Of a stretch of DNA of 64,000 bases, positions 28,288 to 36,518 are shown piece by piece; the first letter of the stretch is position 1; each line of letters begins with the position of its first letter. The stretch lies in assembly GCF_900100355.1 (NCBI RefSeq), contig NZ_FNFH01000002.1:496001-560000 (forward strand). Reading direction: 5' to 3'. The notes below the pieces were generated by a model, which saw nothing but the letters and a program-made list of their open reading frames with translations, ran no database searches and was not told the DNA's origin. The stretch is from Microbulbifer yueqingensis. Its GTDB lineage: Bacteria; Pseudomonadota; Gammaproteobacteria; Pseudomonadales; Cellvibrionaceae. A program made the translations under genes and the position numbers.

Positions 28288-30864
28288 ATGGAAATCGCCG
28301 AACCGGCACAAACCATTCTCGGTCGCTACCGCCTCGAGCGCGCCCTCGGCGCTGGCGGCATGGGCGTGGTCTACCTGGCGCGCGATAGCAAACTGCACCG
28401 CCAGGTTGCCATCAAGCAGCTGCGCGCCGACGCTACTTCAGATTCCGCCGCCGCCCGCATCCGCTCCGAGGCCCGCCTGCTGGCCCAGCTCAACCACCCC
28501 AATATCGTGCAACTCCACGATGTGATCGAGCGCGATGGCGATATCGCGCTAGTGATGGAATACGTGGAGGGCACCACCCTGAAGGAGTGGATGCGCGAGC
28601 GCACCCCCACCCTGCGCGAAAAGCTCGACCTGCTGATGCAGGTCTGCCGCGGCCTCACCGAGGCCCACCGCCTGGGCATAGTCCACCGGGACCTGAAGCC
28701 CGACAATATCCTGATTGCCACAGGCAGCAGCGGTATCACCGCCAAGATCACCGACTTCGGCATCGCCAAGTCGCTGCAGCAGGACAGCACCGAGATCACC
28801 CGCGCGGACCATGTGGCCGGCACCGTGGACGCCATGTCACCGGAGCAGCTGCAGGGCGAACCCCTGTGCCCGCGCAGCGACCTGTTCAGCCTGGGCACCA
28901 TCGCCTACCAGCTGCTCTGCGGCGCCCGCCCGTTCGACAAAGGCGACGGCGGCAGCCTGGCGCTGGCCCACAAGGTGATCCACGATCCGCATATCCCGCC
29001 ACAGCAGGCCTGCCCCGAGCTGCCCGGGCCGCTCGCCGCCCTGCTCGACCGCCTGCTGGCCAAGCAGCCACAGAAGCGCCCGGAATCGGCCCAGCAGGTG
29101 TACGAGGCGCTGGCCTTCCTCCACCAGCATCAGGCGGACGACGCCGACAGCGGCGAGCTCTCCGCCACCGTCACCCAGCTGCTGCGCAAGCCGCCCAGCC
29201 AGCGGCGCAAACTGTACAAAAGGCTCGGCTACGCCGCCGGGCTGGCACTTGCCAGCATTGGTGCCCTTTTCTTCCTGTACTTTCCGGCCACCACGGTTCG
29301 CACAGTTGCGGTACTTGATCCCGACTTTGAGGGAATCCCCGCCGATAGCAGGATACTTCTTGCTCACTCCATTGAAGAGGCTATGCGCGACAGTGTAATA
29401 CACCTTGAAGAACTGCAACTTATCCCCAATCGGGAAATTGCCCCACTAAAAGGGCGAGGCTACAGAGAAATCGTGGCCGCCCTAAACCCTGACATTGTGC
29501 TGCTGCCGCAAGTCCGCTGCAGGTCCAGCGCCTGCGACGTCACGATAGAGCGCATTGACACCCCTGCATGGAACACTACTAACAAAGTAAACTTTCCAAT
29601 TATCGCGCCGGAAATCTTTTCTTCCGCACAGGCAACGCATAGAGAGACGTCCAAACTATTCCCGGAATTCACTGGAGGGGATACCGCAGCGGATAGCATC
29701 TACTCAACCCAGGCAACCTACCTCAAATATATCCAGCTGCATCGCATAGTCACGCAAAAGCTCGGGCTCACACGTGACACACTGGGGAGAATCCGCTCAC
29801 TGATCGAAGAATACCCAGAGTCGTTTTCTTCCTACCAACTGTTACTACGAGCCGCCGGTGAACTCCTCGCCAGAACCCAGGACCGGGAAATACTTATAGA
29901 AGTCAGGAACTTACTGACTGCATCCAGAATCACTTCCGAACTAAGAAAGGATCAGCTGTGGATGGACTACTACTTGCTAGCTGAAGATACCCGGATGGCT
30001 GACAAAAGACTGAAAATGCTGGAAAGTTCAGGCCTGAACAGCTATGACTGGCTAATGTACAAAAACAGATTGTCGTACATGCAGGGGGAATACCATAGCG
30101 CAGCCGAGTCCCTGGAAAGGGCTGTATTGCTTCGCCCGACTTACAAGACCTACTTCAACCTGGGTTTAGCGCAATACCGAATCAATGACTTTGAAAATTC
30201 CCTGAAGAGCTTTGAAAAGGCCCTGCAGTTGTATCCGGAATTTTCCAAGGCCCTGTCAATGGTAGCCGCCCTTCATTTCACCCTCGGTGATCTTGAAAAG
30301 GCCATAAGCGCCTACCGCGAGCTCATTTCCAAGGAACGGTCGCCATACCATTTAAACAATCTTGCCTTCGCCTATATGCTGACGGACAACAGCGCTAAAG
30401 CCGAGCCACTTTTCGCGGAAGCAAGAAAGCTCGCCCCGCAGGCAGGGCTGTATGCACTTAATCACGGAGAATCCCTGTTAGCCCAGGCAAGACAGGAAGA
30501 AGCGCAAGAAGCGTATAGCGCTGCAGCCGCCCTCACCAAAGGAACGTCAACCAAGAGCGCTATCCTGGTATTTGCACTGGCATCGGCGCACCTCGAGCGA
30601 CGTGAAGATGCTATAAAAGCCCTGCATTCAGTGATAGACAGCAGCAGTAATGATATGTGGCTGAATTACGATATTGCCAGGACGTATCTGCAGTTGAAGG
30701 ACTACAGCTCTGCAAAAATTTACCTGCAGAGGTCCATAAATAGCAAAATGAACAAGAGGCTACTATTGACCACAGAATTCGTCGAGGCTTGTGTTAACGA
30801 AAATTTTCGCAGCGAGTTTTCCTCGATTTGCCCAGCAAGCGACAATATGCAGCCCCCAAAGTAA
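28288..30864 (+). CDS. transmembrane Ser/Thr protein kinase with periplasmic TPR region (kinase 2)
   Basis: An 858-residue paralogue of kinase 1 with the same plan: LGAGGMGVVYLARD at 20-33, Lys43, HRDLKPDN with Asp135, DFG 156-158, membrane helix at about 313-332, then a periplasmic segment with Cys411 and Cys416 (CX4C) and TPR units such as RPTYKTYFNLGLAQYRIND. The base composition changes inside the gene: a 60-base sample at 28981-29040 has 46 G+C, whereas 29341-29400 and 29941-30000 have 29 each. The break falls near 29280, at the membrane helix. The kinase part resembles kinase 1 closely and the sensor part much less, so the gene may be a fusion of two histories. Confidence 0.93.
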   Translation: MEIAEPAQTILGRYRLERALGAGGMGVVYLARDSKLHRQVAIKQLRADATSDSAAARIRSEARLLAQLNHPNIVQLHDVIERDGDIALVMEYVEGTTLKEWMRERTPTLREKLDLLMQVCRGLTEAHRLGIVHRDLKPDNILIATGSSGITAKITDFGIAKSLQQDSTEITRADHVAGTVDAMSPEQLQGEPLCPRSDLFSLGTIAYQLLCGARPFDKGDGGSLALAHKVIHDPHIPPQQACPELPGPLAALLDRLLAKQPQKRPESAQQVYEALAFLHQHQADDADSGELSATVTQLLRKPPSQRRKLYKRLGYAAGLALASIGALFFLYFPATTVRTVAVLDPDFEGIPADSRILLAHSIEEAMRDSVIHLEELQLIPNREIAPLKGRGYREIVAALNPDIVLLPQVRCRSSACDVTIERIDTPAWNTTNKVNFPIIAPEIFSSAQATHRETSKLFPEFTGGDTAADSIYSTQATYLKYIQLHRIVTQKLGLTRDTLGRIRSLIEEYPESFSSYQLLLRAAGELLARTQDREILIEVRNLLTASRITSELRKDQLWMDYYLLAEDTRMADKRLKMLESSGLNSYDWLMYKNRLSYMQGEYHSAAESLERAVLLRPTYKTYFNLGLAQYRINDFENSLKSFEKALQLYPEFSKALSMVAALHFTLGDLEKAISAYRELISKERSPYHLNNLAFAYMLTDNSAKAEPLFAEARKLAPQAGLYALNHGESLLAQARQEEAQEAYSAAAALTKGTSTKSAILVFALASAHLERREDAIKALHSVIDSSSNDMWLNYDIARTYLQLKDYSSAKIYLQRSINSKMNKRLLLTTEFVEACVNENFRSEFSSICPASDNMQPPK

Positions 30865-30883
30865 CTCCCGCAACTCTGTAAAA

Positions 30884-30906
30884 CCCGGGCACAAAATATG
30901 CCCGGG
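30884..30906 (-). terminator. leftward terminator of the small unknown gene
   Basis: CCCGGGCA (30884-30891) and TGCCCGGG (30899-30906) form an 8-bp stem with a seven-base loop; on the minus strand it is followed by TTTTAC. It lies 19 bases after the stop at 30925 and could also serve kinase 2. Confidence 0.6.
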
Positions 30907-30924
30907 GCGGAACTCGCGACAAAA

Positions 30925-31407
30925 TCAGTTCGGTTCCGGAGGATCAATCACGATAGGCGGATCCATGGATTTATGCTCACTTCCATGGAGCTTTGCCACC
31001 CAACAAAAATCGTAGTAACGCTTATTACCCGCGTATTTTGGCCCCAAAATAACGGTCAGGATACTGGGATCCTTGGCATCAACATACGAAATAAATTCCG
31101 AAAGATACTTTTCCTCGACCGGCCGTCCCGGCTTTCCTGCCGAGCCAGAGCAAAACTCGATCCCGGGAATGCGGTTGACCCCTCTGGCAATGTCACTCCA
31201 TTCCCAGCCCTCTTCAGCCAATTGAAATTGCAGTTTGAGCAGGCCGCCCCCATCCCTGACACGGCACTTCGAGCGAAAATCTGCATCAATGCCCTCTAAG
31301 GTGCCTTCGTCATCAAACATTTCCCATTTTCTTGCCTTCCCCTGTCGAGGAACGACCTTGATCGTCGGCAGTTCGCTGCCAGAAGGGTCAACAACTATTT
31401 TTTTCAT
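30925..31407 (-). CDS. hypothetical protein in the kinase locus
   Basis: About 160 residues from the ATG at 31407, with GGAGAC six bases upstream. The sequence starts MKKIVVDPSGSELPTIKVVP and ends in MDPPIVIDPPEPN; no signal peptide or membrane segment. Composition is lower in GC than the surrounding genes, similar to the sensor half of kinase 2. Convergent to kinase 2, with its own terminator. I do not recognise the family. Its composition suggests it entered together with the kinase 2 sensor region. Confidence 0.65.
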   Translation of the reverse strand: MKKIVVDPSGSELPTIKVVPRQGKARKWEMFDDEGTLEGIDADFRSKCRVRDGGGLLKLQFQLAEEGWEWSDIARGVNRIPGIEFCSGSAGKPGRPVEEKYLSEFISYVDAKDPSILTVILGPKYAGNKRYYDFCWVAKLHGSEHKSMDPPIVIDPPEPN

Positions 31408-31504
31408 TCTTGTCTCCATCGCTTCTTTTTCTAGACGGGTCCATTAGCTTAGCCGCAACCCCCACCGGAACTCCATCACATTTTAACTGTGACAGATAAA
31501 AAAA

Positions 31505-31531
31505 CCGGCAGTCAGTGTCACTGACTGCCGG
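31505..31531 (-). terminator. orphan leftward Rho-independent terminator
   Basis: A 27-base palindrome with arms CCGGCAGTCAG and CTGACTGCCGG (31505-31515, 31521-31531). On the minus strand it is followed by seven T residues (31498-31504). No minus-strand gene lies within 800 bases to its right, so either a small RNA or a spurious transcript ends here. Confidence 0.7.
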
Positions 31532-31992
31532 CCGTAAATGATGGTCCCAGCCATCGACGGTTACAACAACACTATCAAGAGCGAAACGGAGCCTCCTTGC
31601 CCCCACCAGGCCAGTTCCCGAGCCCCGGCACACATTGGCTCTGTGAAAGCCGCGGCCGGCCTGGCGATCCAGCTTGCGCTGAATGGGTTCCCGCACCGCG
31701 CCGGATCGGGATCCGGGCCGCGACACAGCGGATAAAGTGGCCAGGGACCGGGCTTCCTGCCCGTACACACCGCAATGGAGATGTGCCCCTGAACCCATGT
31801 GCCTACTGTACGACTCGGGAAATTACAGGTCGATCACAAGCCATTACACGAAATTACGGGAACGGGTTCGCAGTGGGCAGCCTTTCCCTATCACATCACG
31901 GCGCGCACTCTCGCCAACCCCCTCGACTCCTCCACCACTGTCATGGCGCTGGGCCGGCATCCGGTGCCCCAGCGTGGCCTGGTGCCACCACA

Positions 31993-32126
31993 CTGGATCC
32001 CGGCCTTCGCCGGTGTGCCGGCCCAGCGGGATGACGGAGAGACGTACCTACAGCGACAAATTCCGCACTTCCGGCCCAGACGAAACTTTCCCAAAGGCGT
32101 CATGCCGGCGAAGGCCGGCATCCAGG
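31993..32126. repeat. inverted pair of REP-like palindromic units
   Basis: Left unit CTGGATCCCGGCCTTCGCCG (from 31993, running to GATGACGG at 32036) and right unit CGTCATGCCGGCGAAGGCCG (from 32098, running to ATCCAGG at 32126) are the same element in opposite orientation, of the widespread GTCAT-CCGGC-GCCGG-ATCCAG type. A third copy is at 39744-39772. Confidence 0.7.
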
Positions 32127-32212
32127 GGCCACTGCGTTACCGCCACCCACCACCGCCCGGTCTACGCTTGTGGCTGGTATTGCGGGCAGGGCATACACAC
32201 AGCGGGCGGCCA

Positions 32213-33997
32213 ATGAACGACTCTATCGACCGGGCGCGGATCCTCTCACCGCGCCGCAACAGCTCACAGGCAGGCGATGTCCCGGCGCTGGCGCGGGAGC
32301 AGCTGGCGCATTTCCACATCGATCTCGCCAGTGAACATGGCCGGCTGCTACTGGAGGCGGCGGAGCAGCTGTACCGGGCCCAGGGCAGTATCGGCAATAT
32401 GGTGGAGCAGAGCGCGCGCATCCTCGCCGGCCTGGACCGGCGGGACCGTATCGCCTATTTCAACGCCAAGCGCTTTATGAGTTTCCAGCTGGCCAAGCTG
32501 CTGCACGAATTGCAGGGGCCACTGCGCCAGAGCTTCGCCGGGCTGCAGGGCACGCGGGATTTCAACCAGGCCACCCGCGGCGGCTACCCGCTGTTCGACA
32601 ATATCCCGGCGATCTTTTCCGCCACGCCGGTGATCGCCCGCACCGCCACCTATATCTATGCCTGTACCGAGTGGATTGACGATGCCTTCCGCGGGCGCGA
32701 GCCCAGCCATGATATCTACTCGCGCCTGCTGAACCCCACCGCCATTGCGCTGGCCAACGCCATGGTGGCGCTGGAGTGCGGGCCCTATGCCGGCGACTAC
32801 CTGGCGTGGAATTTCAACTCGGGCATGGCGGCGGTGGATGCGCTGCTGGCCAACCAGCTGCGCCACGGCGATGTCCTTATAGCCTCGCGCCATGTCTACG
32901 GCGGCGTGCACCAGATACTGCACGACCACTACGCCCGCGCCGACAAGATGGCCATCAAACTCGTATGGTTCGACGGCATCACCGGTGAGGACTTCGAGCA
33001 ATGCCTGGCGGCGACCCGGCGCGAGCACGGGCAGGCACTCACTTCCGGCGCAAAACTGAAAGTCTACCTGGAGTCCCCCTGCAACCCCCACGGCACCATG
33101 CTGGATGTGCCGGCCATCTGCTCTGTGGCGCACCGCGAGGGGCTGACGGTGATGCTGGACTCCACCCTGGCCACCCCCTTCCTCAACCGGCCGCTGTTGC
33201 GCAAGGACGCAGACGAACGCCCGGACTTCCTGCTGCACTCCTACACCAAGGATATCGGCGGCACCGGCGCCGCCACCGCCGGGGTGGTGATCGGTCCCGT
33301 GCCCCGCATGTTCATTCCCAAGGGCGATACGGTGGGCGGGCTCAACTGGAGCGACAGCCTGTTCTGGGACGTCTACTACATCAAGGGCGCCTTCCTGGAT
33401 GCGGACAAGGCGTGGCAGGTGCACGAGGGGCTGCGCACCCTGGAGATGCGCATGCTGAAGAAGTGCATCAACACCCTGTGCCTGAGCCACTTCTTCGCCA
33501 GCCACGAAAAAATTCGCGTCAACAGCCACGCACTGGAGAGCGACGCCAACGCGCCCCTGCGGGAAAAGCTGCTGCGCTTTGGTTTGCCTGTGCCGCTGTT
33601 CACCATCGACATGGAGAATGCCGGCCTGCCCACCGACGCCTTCCAGCGTTTCTTCGACTCACTGGAGCCGGCGTTCGGCCAGATGGTAAGCCTGGGACAG
33701 ACCAACACCATGGTGCTGTGCCCGGCGCTCACCTCGCACTCGGAGCTGTCCGAGGAGGCGCAGCGGGCGGCGGATATCTACCCCACCACCCTGCGCATCT
33801 CGGTGGGCGACGAGGATATGGCGCAACTGGTGGCGCAGGTAATCCTGTGCGCGCGCCTGCACCTGGACCCGGTGTGCCCCGGCTTCAGTGACGGTTTTAT
33901 GGCGCCGGAAGAGACCGACACCATGTGCGCGCGTTTTTACACCCAGGTGCACGAGCGGGTGGCGCGGAATTTTCCCAAGGTGGCAGACTACCTGTGA
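32213..33997 (+). CDS. PLP-dependent Cys/Met-metabolism family enzyme, long form
   Basis: A 594-residue member of the trans-sulfuration enzyme family (cystathionine gamma-synthase, methionine gamma-lyase and relatives), about 200 residues longer than those. Visible marks: YSRLLNPTAIALANAMVALE, NFNSGMAAVDALL, LESPCNPHGTMLDV, VMLDSTLATPF and the Schiff-base lysine, about K346, in HSYTKDIGGTGAATAG; family members usually have TKY and GHSD there. The first 150 residues (helical, FNAKRFMSFQLAKLLHEL) have no counterpart in the short enzymes. The start at 32213 has only a weak GGGCGG site before it. The reaction cannot be assigned from sequence. Confidence 0.82.
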   Translation: MNDSIDRARILSPRRNSSQAGDVPALAREQLAHFHIDLASEHGRLLLEAAEQLYRAQGSIGNMVEQSARILAGLDRRDRIAYFNAKRFMSFQLAKLLHELQGPLRQSFAGLQGTRDFNQATRGGYPLFDNIPAIFSATPVIARTATYIYACTEWIDDAFRGREPSHDIYSRLLNPTAIALANAMVALECGPYAGDYLAWNFNSGMAAVDALLANQLRHGDVLIASRHVYGGVHQILHDHYARADKMAIKLVWFDGITGEDFEQCLAATRREHGQALTSGAKLKVYLESPCNPHGTMLDVPAICSVAHREGLTVMLDSTLATPFLNRPLLRKDADERPDFLLHSYTKDIGGTGAATAGVVIGPVPRMFIPKGDTVGGLNWSDSLFWDVYYIKGAFLDADKAWQVHEGLRTLEMRMLKKCINTLCLSHFFASHEKIRVNSHALESDANAPLREKLLRFGLPVPLFTIDMENAGLPTDAFQRFFDSLEPAFGQMVSLGQTNTMVLCPALTSHSELSEEAQRAADIYPTTLRISVGDEDMAQLVAQVILCARLHLDPVCPGFSDGFMAPEETDTMCARFYTQVHERVARNFPKVADYL

Positions 33998-34161
33998 GAC
34001 AGGCTAGCGGCTAGCAGGGCTGGAATACACTGGTCCTGAAATGAACCTTGCGCGGTGTCAGGTGCCGGTGTTTCGCGGCAGGTGCAACGGGGCGCCGCTT
34101 GTTGCACTATCTTATATCCCGTAATATCCACGGCCCTCTGCCCAGAATTTAATCACACATA

Positions 34162-35460
34162 ATGCCGACATCCTGCATGCGCCTCCTGATCCTGCTGTTG
34201 TGCTGTTTTTCCGGTTTCGCCGCGGCGCAAAGCTACGAGCAACTCTACAGCGATTACCGCGACACGCTGTACCAGATCCGCCTGATCGAGAAGTCGTCCA
34301 ACTCCAAGGCCGCCATCGGCTCAGCCTTCCAGATTTCCGCCGACGGGCTGCTGGCCACCAATTACCACGTGGTGGCTGAGGCGGTCAGCGACCCGGGGAA
34401 ATACATACTGGAATACGTCTCGGTGGACGGCGACAAGGGCACACTCACGCTGCTGGATATCGACGTTATCAACGACCTGGCACTGCTGCGACTGGACAAG
34501 CCGGGCAAGCACTTTCTGCAGCTGGCGGATAACACCCCCAGGCGGGGCGAGACCATCGTCTCCCTGGGCAACCCGCTGGACCTGGGCATGACCCTGATCC
34601 CCGGCACCTACAACGGTATTGCCAGCGGCAGCTTCTACGACCGTATCCACTTCGCCGGCTCCATCAACCCCGGCATGAGCGGCGGGCCGGCCATCAACCT
34701 CGGCGGCAAGGTGGTGGGCATCAACGTGGCCACCGCCGGCAACCAGGTGAGCTTCCTGGTGCCGGTGGGCAAGCTGGCCACCCTGGTGTCCCACTACCGC
34801 AAGGCGGGCAAGGAAGTGGACTTGCAGGCGGTGACCAACCAGCAACTGGTGGCCAACCAGAAACGCATTATCGATGCCATCCTCAATGCCGAGTGGAACA
34901 CCCGCTCGCTGGGTGAGGCCATGGTGGTCGGCGAGATCCTCCCCGCCATCCAGTGCTGGGGCAACACCGAGGAGGACGAGGACAACCCGGTCAAGCGCAT
35001 CGACAAGGGCTGCACCGGCCAGGATGTGGTCTTCCTCGCCGACGACTTCAACACCGGGCGGGTGGAGTACGAGTTTTTCTGGTTCCAGGCCGAGGACCTG
35101 TTGCCGGCGCGTTTCTACAGCGAGTACGAGCGCCAGATGAGCAGCTTCTTTCCCGGCAACGACGCCGGCGAGGAGGACGTCACCGACTTCCGCTGCAAGC
35201 AGGCTTTCACCCGGCAGCCACGCAAGGTGAGCCCCGGTGTCCCCAAGGCCGCGAACAACAAGCCGCCGGTCATCGCGCGCACCAGCTACTGTGTGCGCCG
35301 CTACAGGGATTTTCCCGACCTCTATGACGTCTTCTATATCAGCCTGAGCGTCGATCGCGAGAACCGCGCGCTGGTAAGCCACTTCACCCTGTCCGGGTTT
35401 ACCGAGGAATCCGCCGAGGCGTTTACCGAGAAGTTCACGAGCGAGATCCAATGGCACTGA
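34162..35460 (+). CDS. secreted trypsin-like serine protease
   Basis: A 432-residue protein with a signal peptide (cleavage near AAAQS) and a trypsin-like domain: His69 in TNYHVV, Asp105 in NDLALLRLD and Ser173 in NPGMSGGPA, the DegP/HtrA-like order. No PDZ domain follows. Instead there is a C-terminal region of about 200 residues with several cysteines (CWGNTEEDEDNP, CTGQD, FRCKQAF, SYCVRRY), a form I do not recognise. The start may be the ATG at 34162 or at 34177. Its last 10 bases overlap the start of the membrane FHA gene, so the two are translationally coupled and probably act together. Confidence 0.88.
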   Translation: MPTSCMRLLILLLCCFSGFAAAQSYEQLYSDYRDTLYQIRLIEKSSNSKAAIGSAFQISADGLLATNYHVVAEAVSDPGKYILEYVSVDGDKGTLTLLDIDVINDLALLRLDKPGKHFLQLADNTPRRGETIVSLGNPLDLGMTLIPGTYNGIASGSFYDRIHFAGSINPGMSGGPAINLGGKVVGINVATAGNQVSFLVPVGKLATLVSHYRKAGKEVDLQAVTNQQLVANQKRIIDAILNAEWNTRSLGEAMVVGEILPAIQCWGNTEEDEDNPVKRIDKGCTGQDVVFLADDFNTGRVEYEFFWFQAEDLLPARFYSEYERQMSSFFPGNDAGEEDVTDFRCKQAFTRQPRKVSPGVPKAANNKPPVIARTSYCVRRYRDFPDLYDVFYISLSVDRENRALVSHFTLSGFTEESAEAFTEKFTSEIQWH

Positions 35461-36518
35461 TCATCGAAGAGCTGAATCGCGCCCGCCATGTGCAGGCGCG
35501 CTACCGTATGGATGGCGGGCGCCTGACCCTGGGGCGCGGCTATGGCAACGACGTAATCATCGAAGATGTGCACGCGGACCCCAGCCATGCGGAAATCGTC
35601 TGCGACGAAGACGGCAGTTATTACCTGCGCGACCTGGACAGCGAGAACGGCACCCAGCTGGTGCGCAACCTGTACGACAGCTCCATCAAGAGCGAGGAAG
35701 TGCAGCGGCGCGCGATCGAGTCCGGCGACGAGATCCAGGTGGGTCGCACGCACCTGCGCCTGTGCCACAGCGAGTCCGCGGTGCCGCCGGCGGTGCCCCT
35801 CCACTCGCTGGAGGGCATACTCGAGCGCCTGTCACACCCGTCCCGGGCCATCGGCCTGCTGGTGGCCGTGGCGGGACTTACCCTGTTCTTCACCTACCTC
35901 AATTACGCCGGCAAGCTGCAGTGGACCGAGGTGGTGAACCTGGCCATCGGCAGCCTGGTGGGCCTGCTGGTCTACGCCGCTGCCTGGGCGTTTATCGGCC
36001 GCGTGGTGCGCCACGACACGCGCTTCTTCGCCCACCTCTCCATCGCCGCCCTCGGTGCGCTGGCCTACACCAGCTGGGAGTGGCTACGGGGCCTGCTGGA
36101 TTTCAACTTCGCCATCGGCGAGTCCATGCCGCTGATCAATTTCGCCGTACTGGCAGTAATACTGCCAGCCATGCTGTGGTGCGCCTGCTACCTGGCACTG
36201 AATATTTCCCGTGGCTGGCGCTGGGCCATCTCCCTGTTGCTGCCACTGGCCTTCCTCGGCCTGGGACTGGCAGAGGATATCGCCTCCATGGCGGAATTCA
36301 GCGACGTCCCGCAGATCTCCACCACCCTCAAGCACGAGGATTTCCTGCTGCGCCAGCCCATGCCCATGGAGGAGTTCCTGCGTGAATCCTCCAACCTGTA
36401 CGATATCGAGATAAAGCAGGACGAGGCCGAAGGCGCCACCGAGACCGCGACACCGGCGGCAGCAGACGACGAGCCGCAGGGGCGGGTACAGCAACACGAT
36501 GCGGGGGAGCAGGCATGA
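35451..36518 (+). CDS. membrane FHA-domain protein
   Basis: A 355-residue protein: N-terminal FHA domain (about 20-105) with LTLGRGYGNDVIIEDVHADP, SHAEIV and DLDSENGTQLV; then about five hydrophobic segments between residues 133 and 275; then an acidic cytosolic or periplasmic tail (EIKQDEAEGATETATPAAA). It would dock a threonine-phosphorylated partner at the membrane; the two kinases upstream are candidates. Start overlaps the protease gene by 10 bases (ATGGCACTGA), and its stop overlaps hisC by four. Confidence 0.87.
   Translation: MALIIEELNRARHVQARYRMDGGRLTLGRGYGNDVIIEDVHADPSHAEIVCDEDGSYYLRDLDSENGTQLVRNLYDSSIKSEEVQRRAIESGDEIQVGRTHLRLCHSESAVPPAVPLHSLEGILERLSHPSRAIGLLVAVAGLTLFFTYLNYAGKLQWTEVVNLAIGSLVGLLVYAAAWAFIGRVVRHDTRFFAHLSIAALGALAYTSWEWLRGLLDFNFAIGESMPLINFAVLAVILPAMLWCACYLALNISRGWRWAISLLLPLAFLGLGLAEDIASMAEFSDVPQISTTLKHEDFLLRQPMPMEEFLRESSNLYDIEIKQDEAEGATETATPAAADDEPQGRVQQHDAGEQA

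Larger units (their letters stand above)
31408..32212. other. gene-free region with hairpins and repeats
   Basis: 805 bases. It holds an orphan leftward terminator and a pair of inverted REP-like units, entered separately. The plus frame of the next gene is open back to 31799, but its translation consists of repeat-derived pieces such as HWIPAFAGV and MPAKAGIQ, so it is not real coding sequence. Confidence 0.6.

Noticed and set aside
31799..32212. Open frame continuous with the PLP enzyme, giving a 732-residue protein
   Set aside because: Its translation is made of REP-like repeat pieces (HWIPAFAGV, MPAKAGIQ) and has no family similarity or ribosome site.
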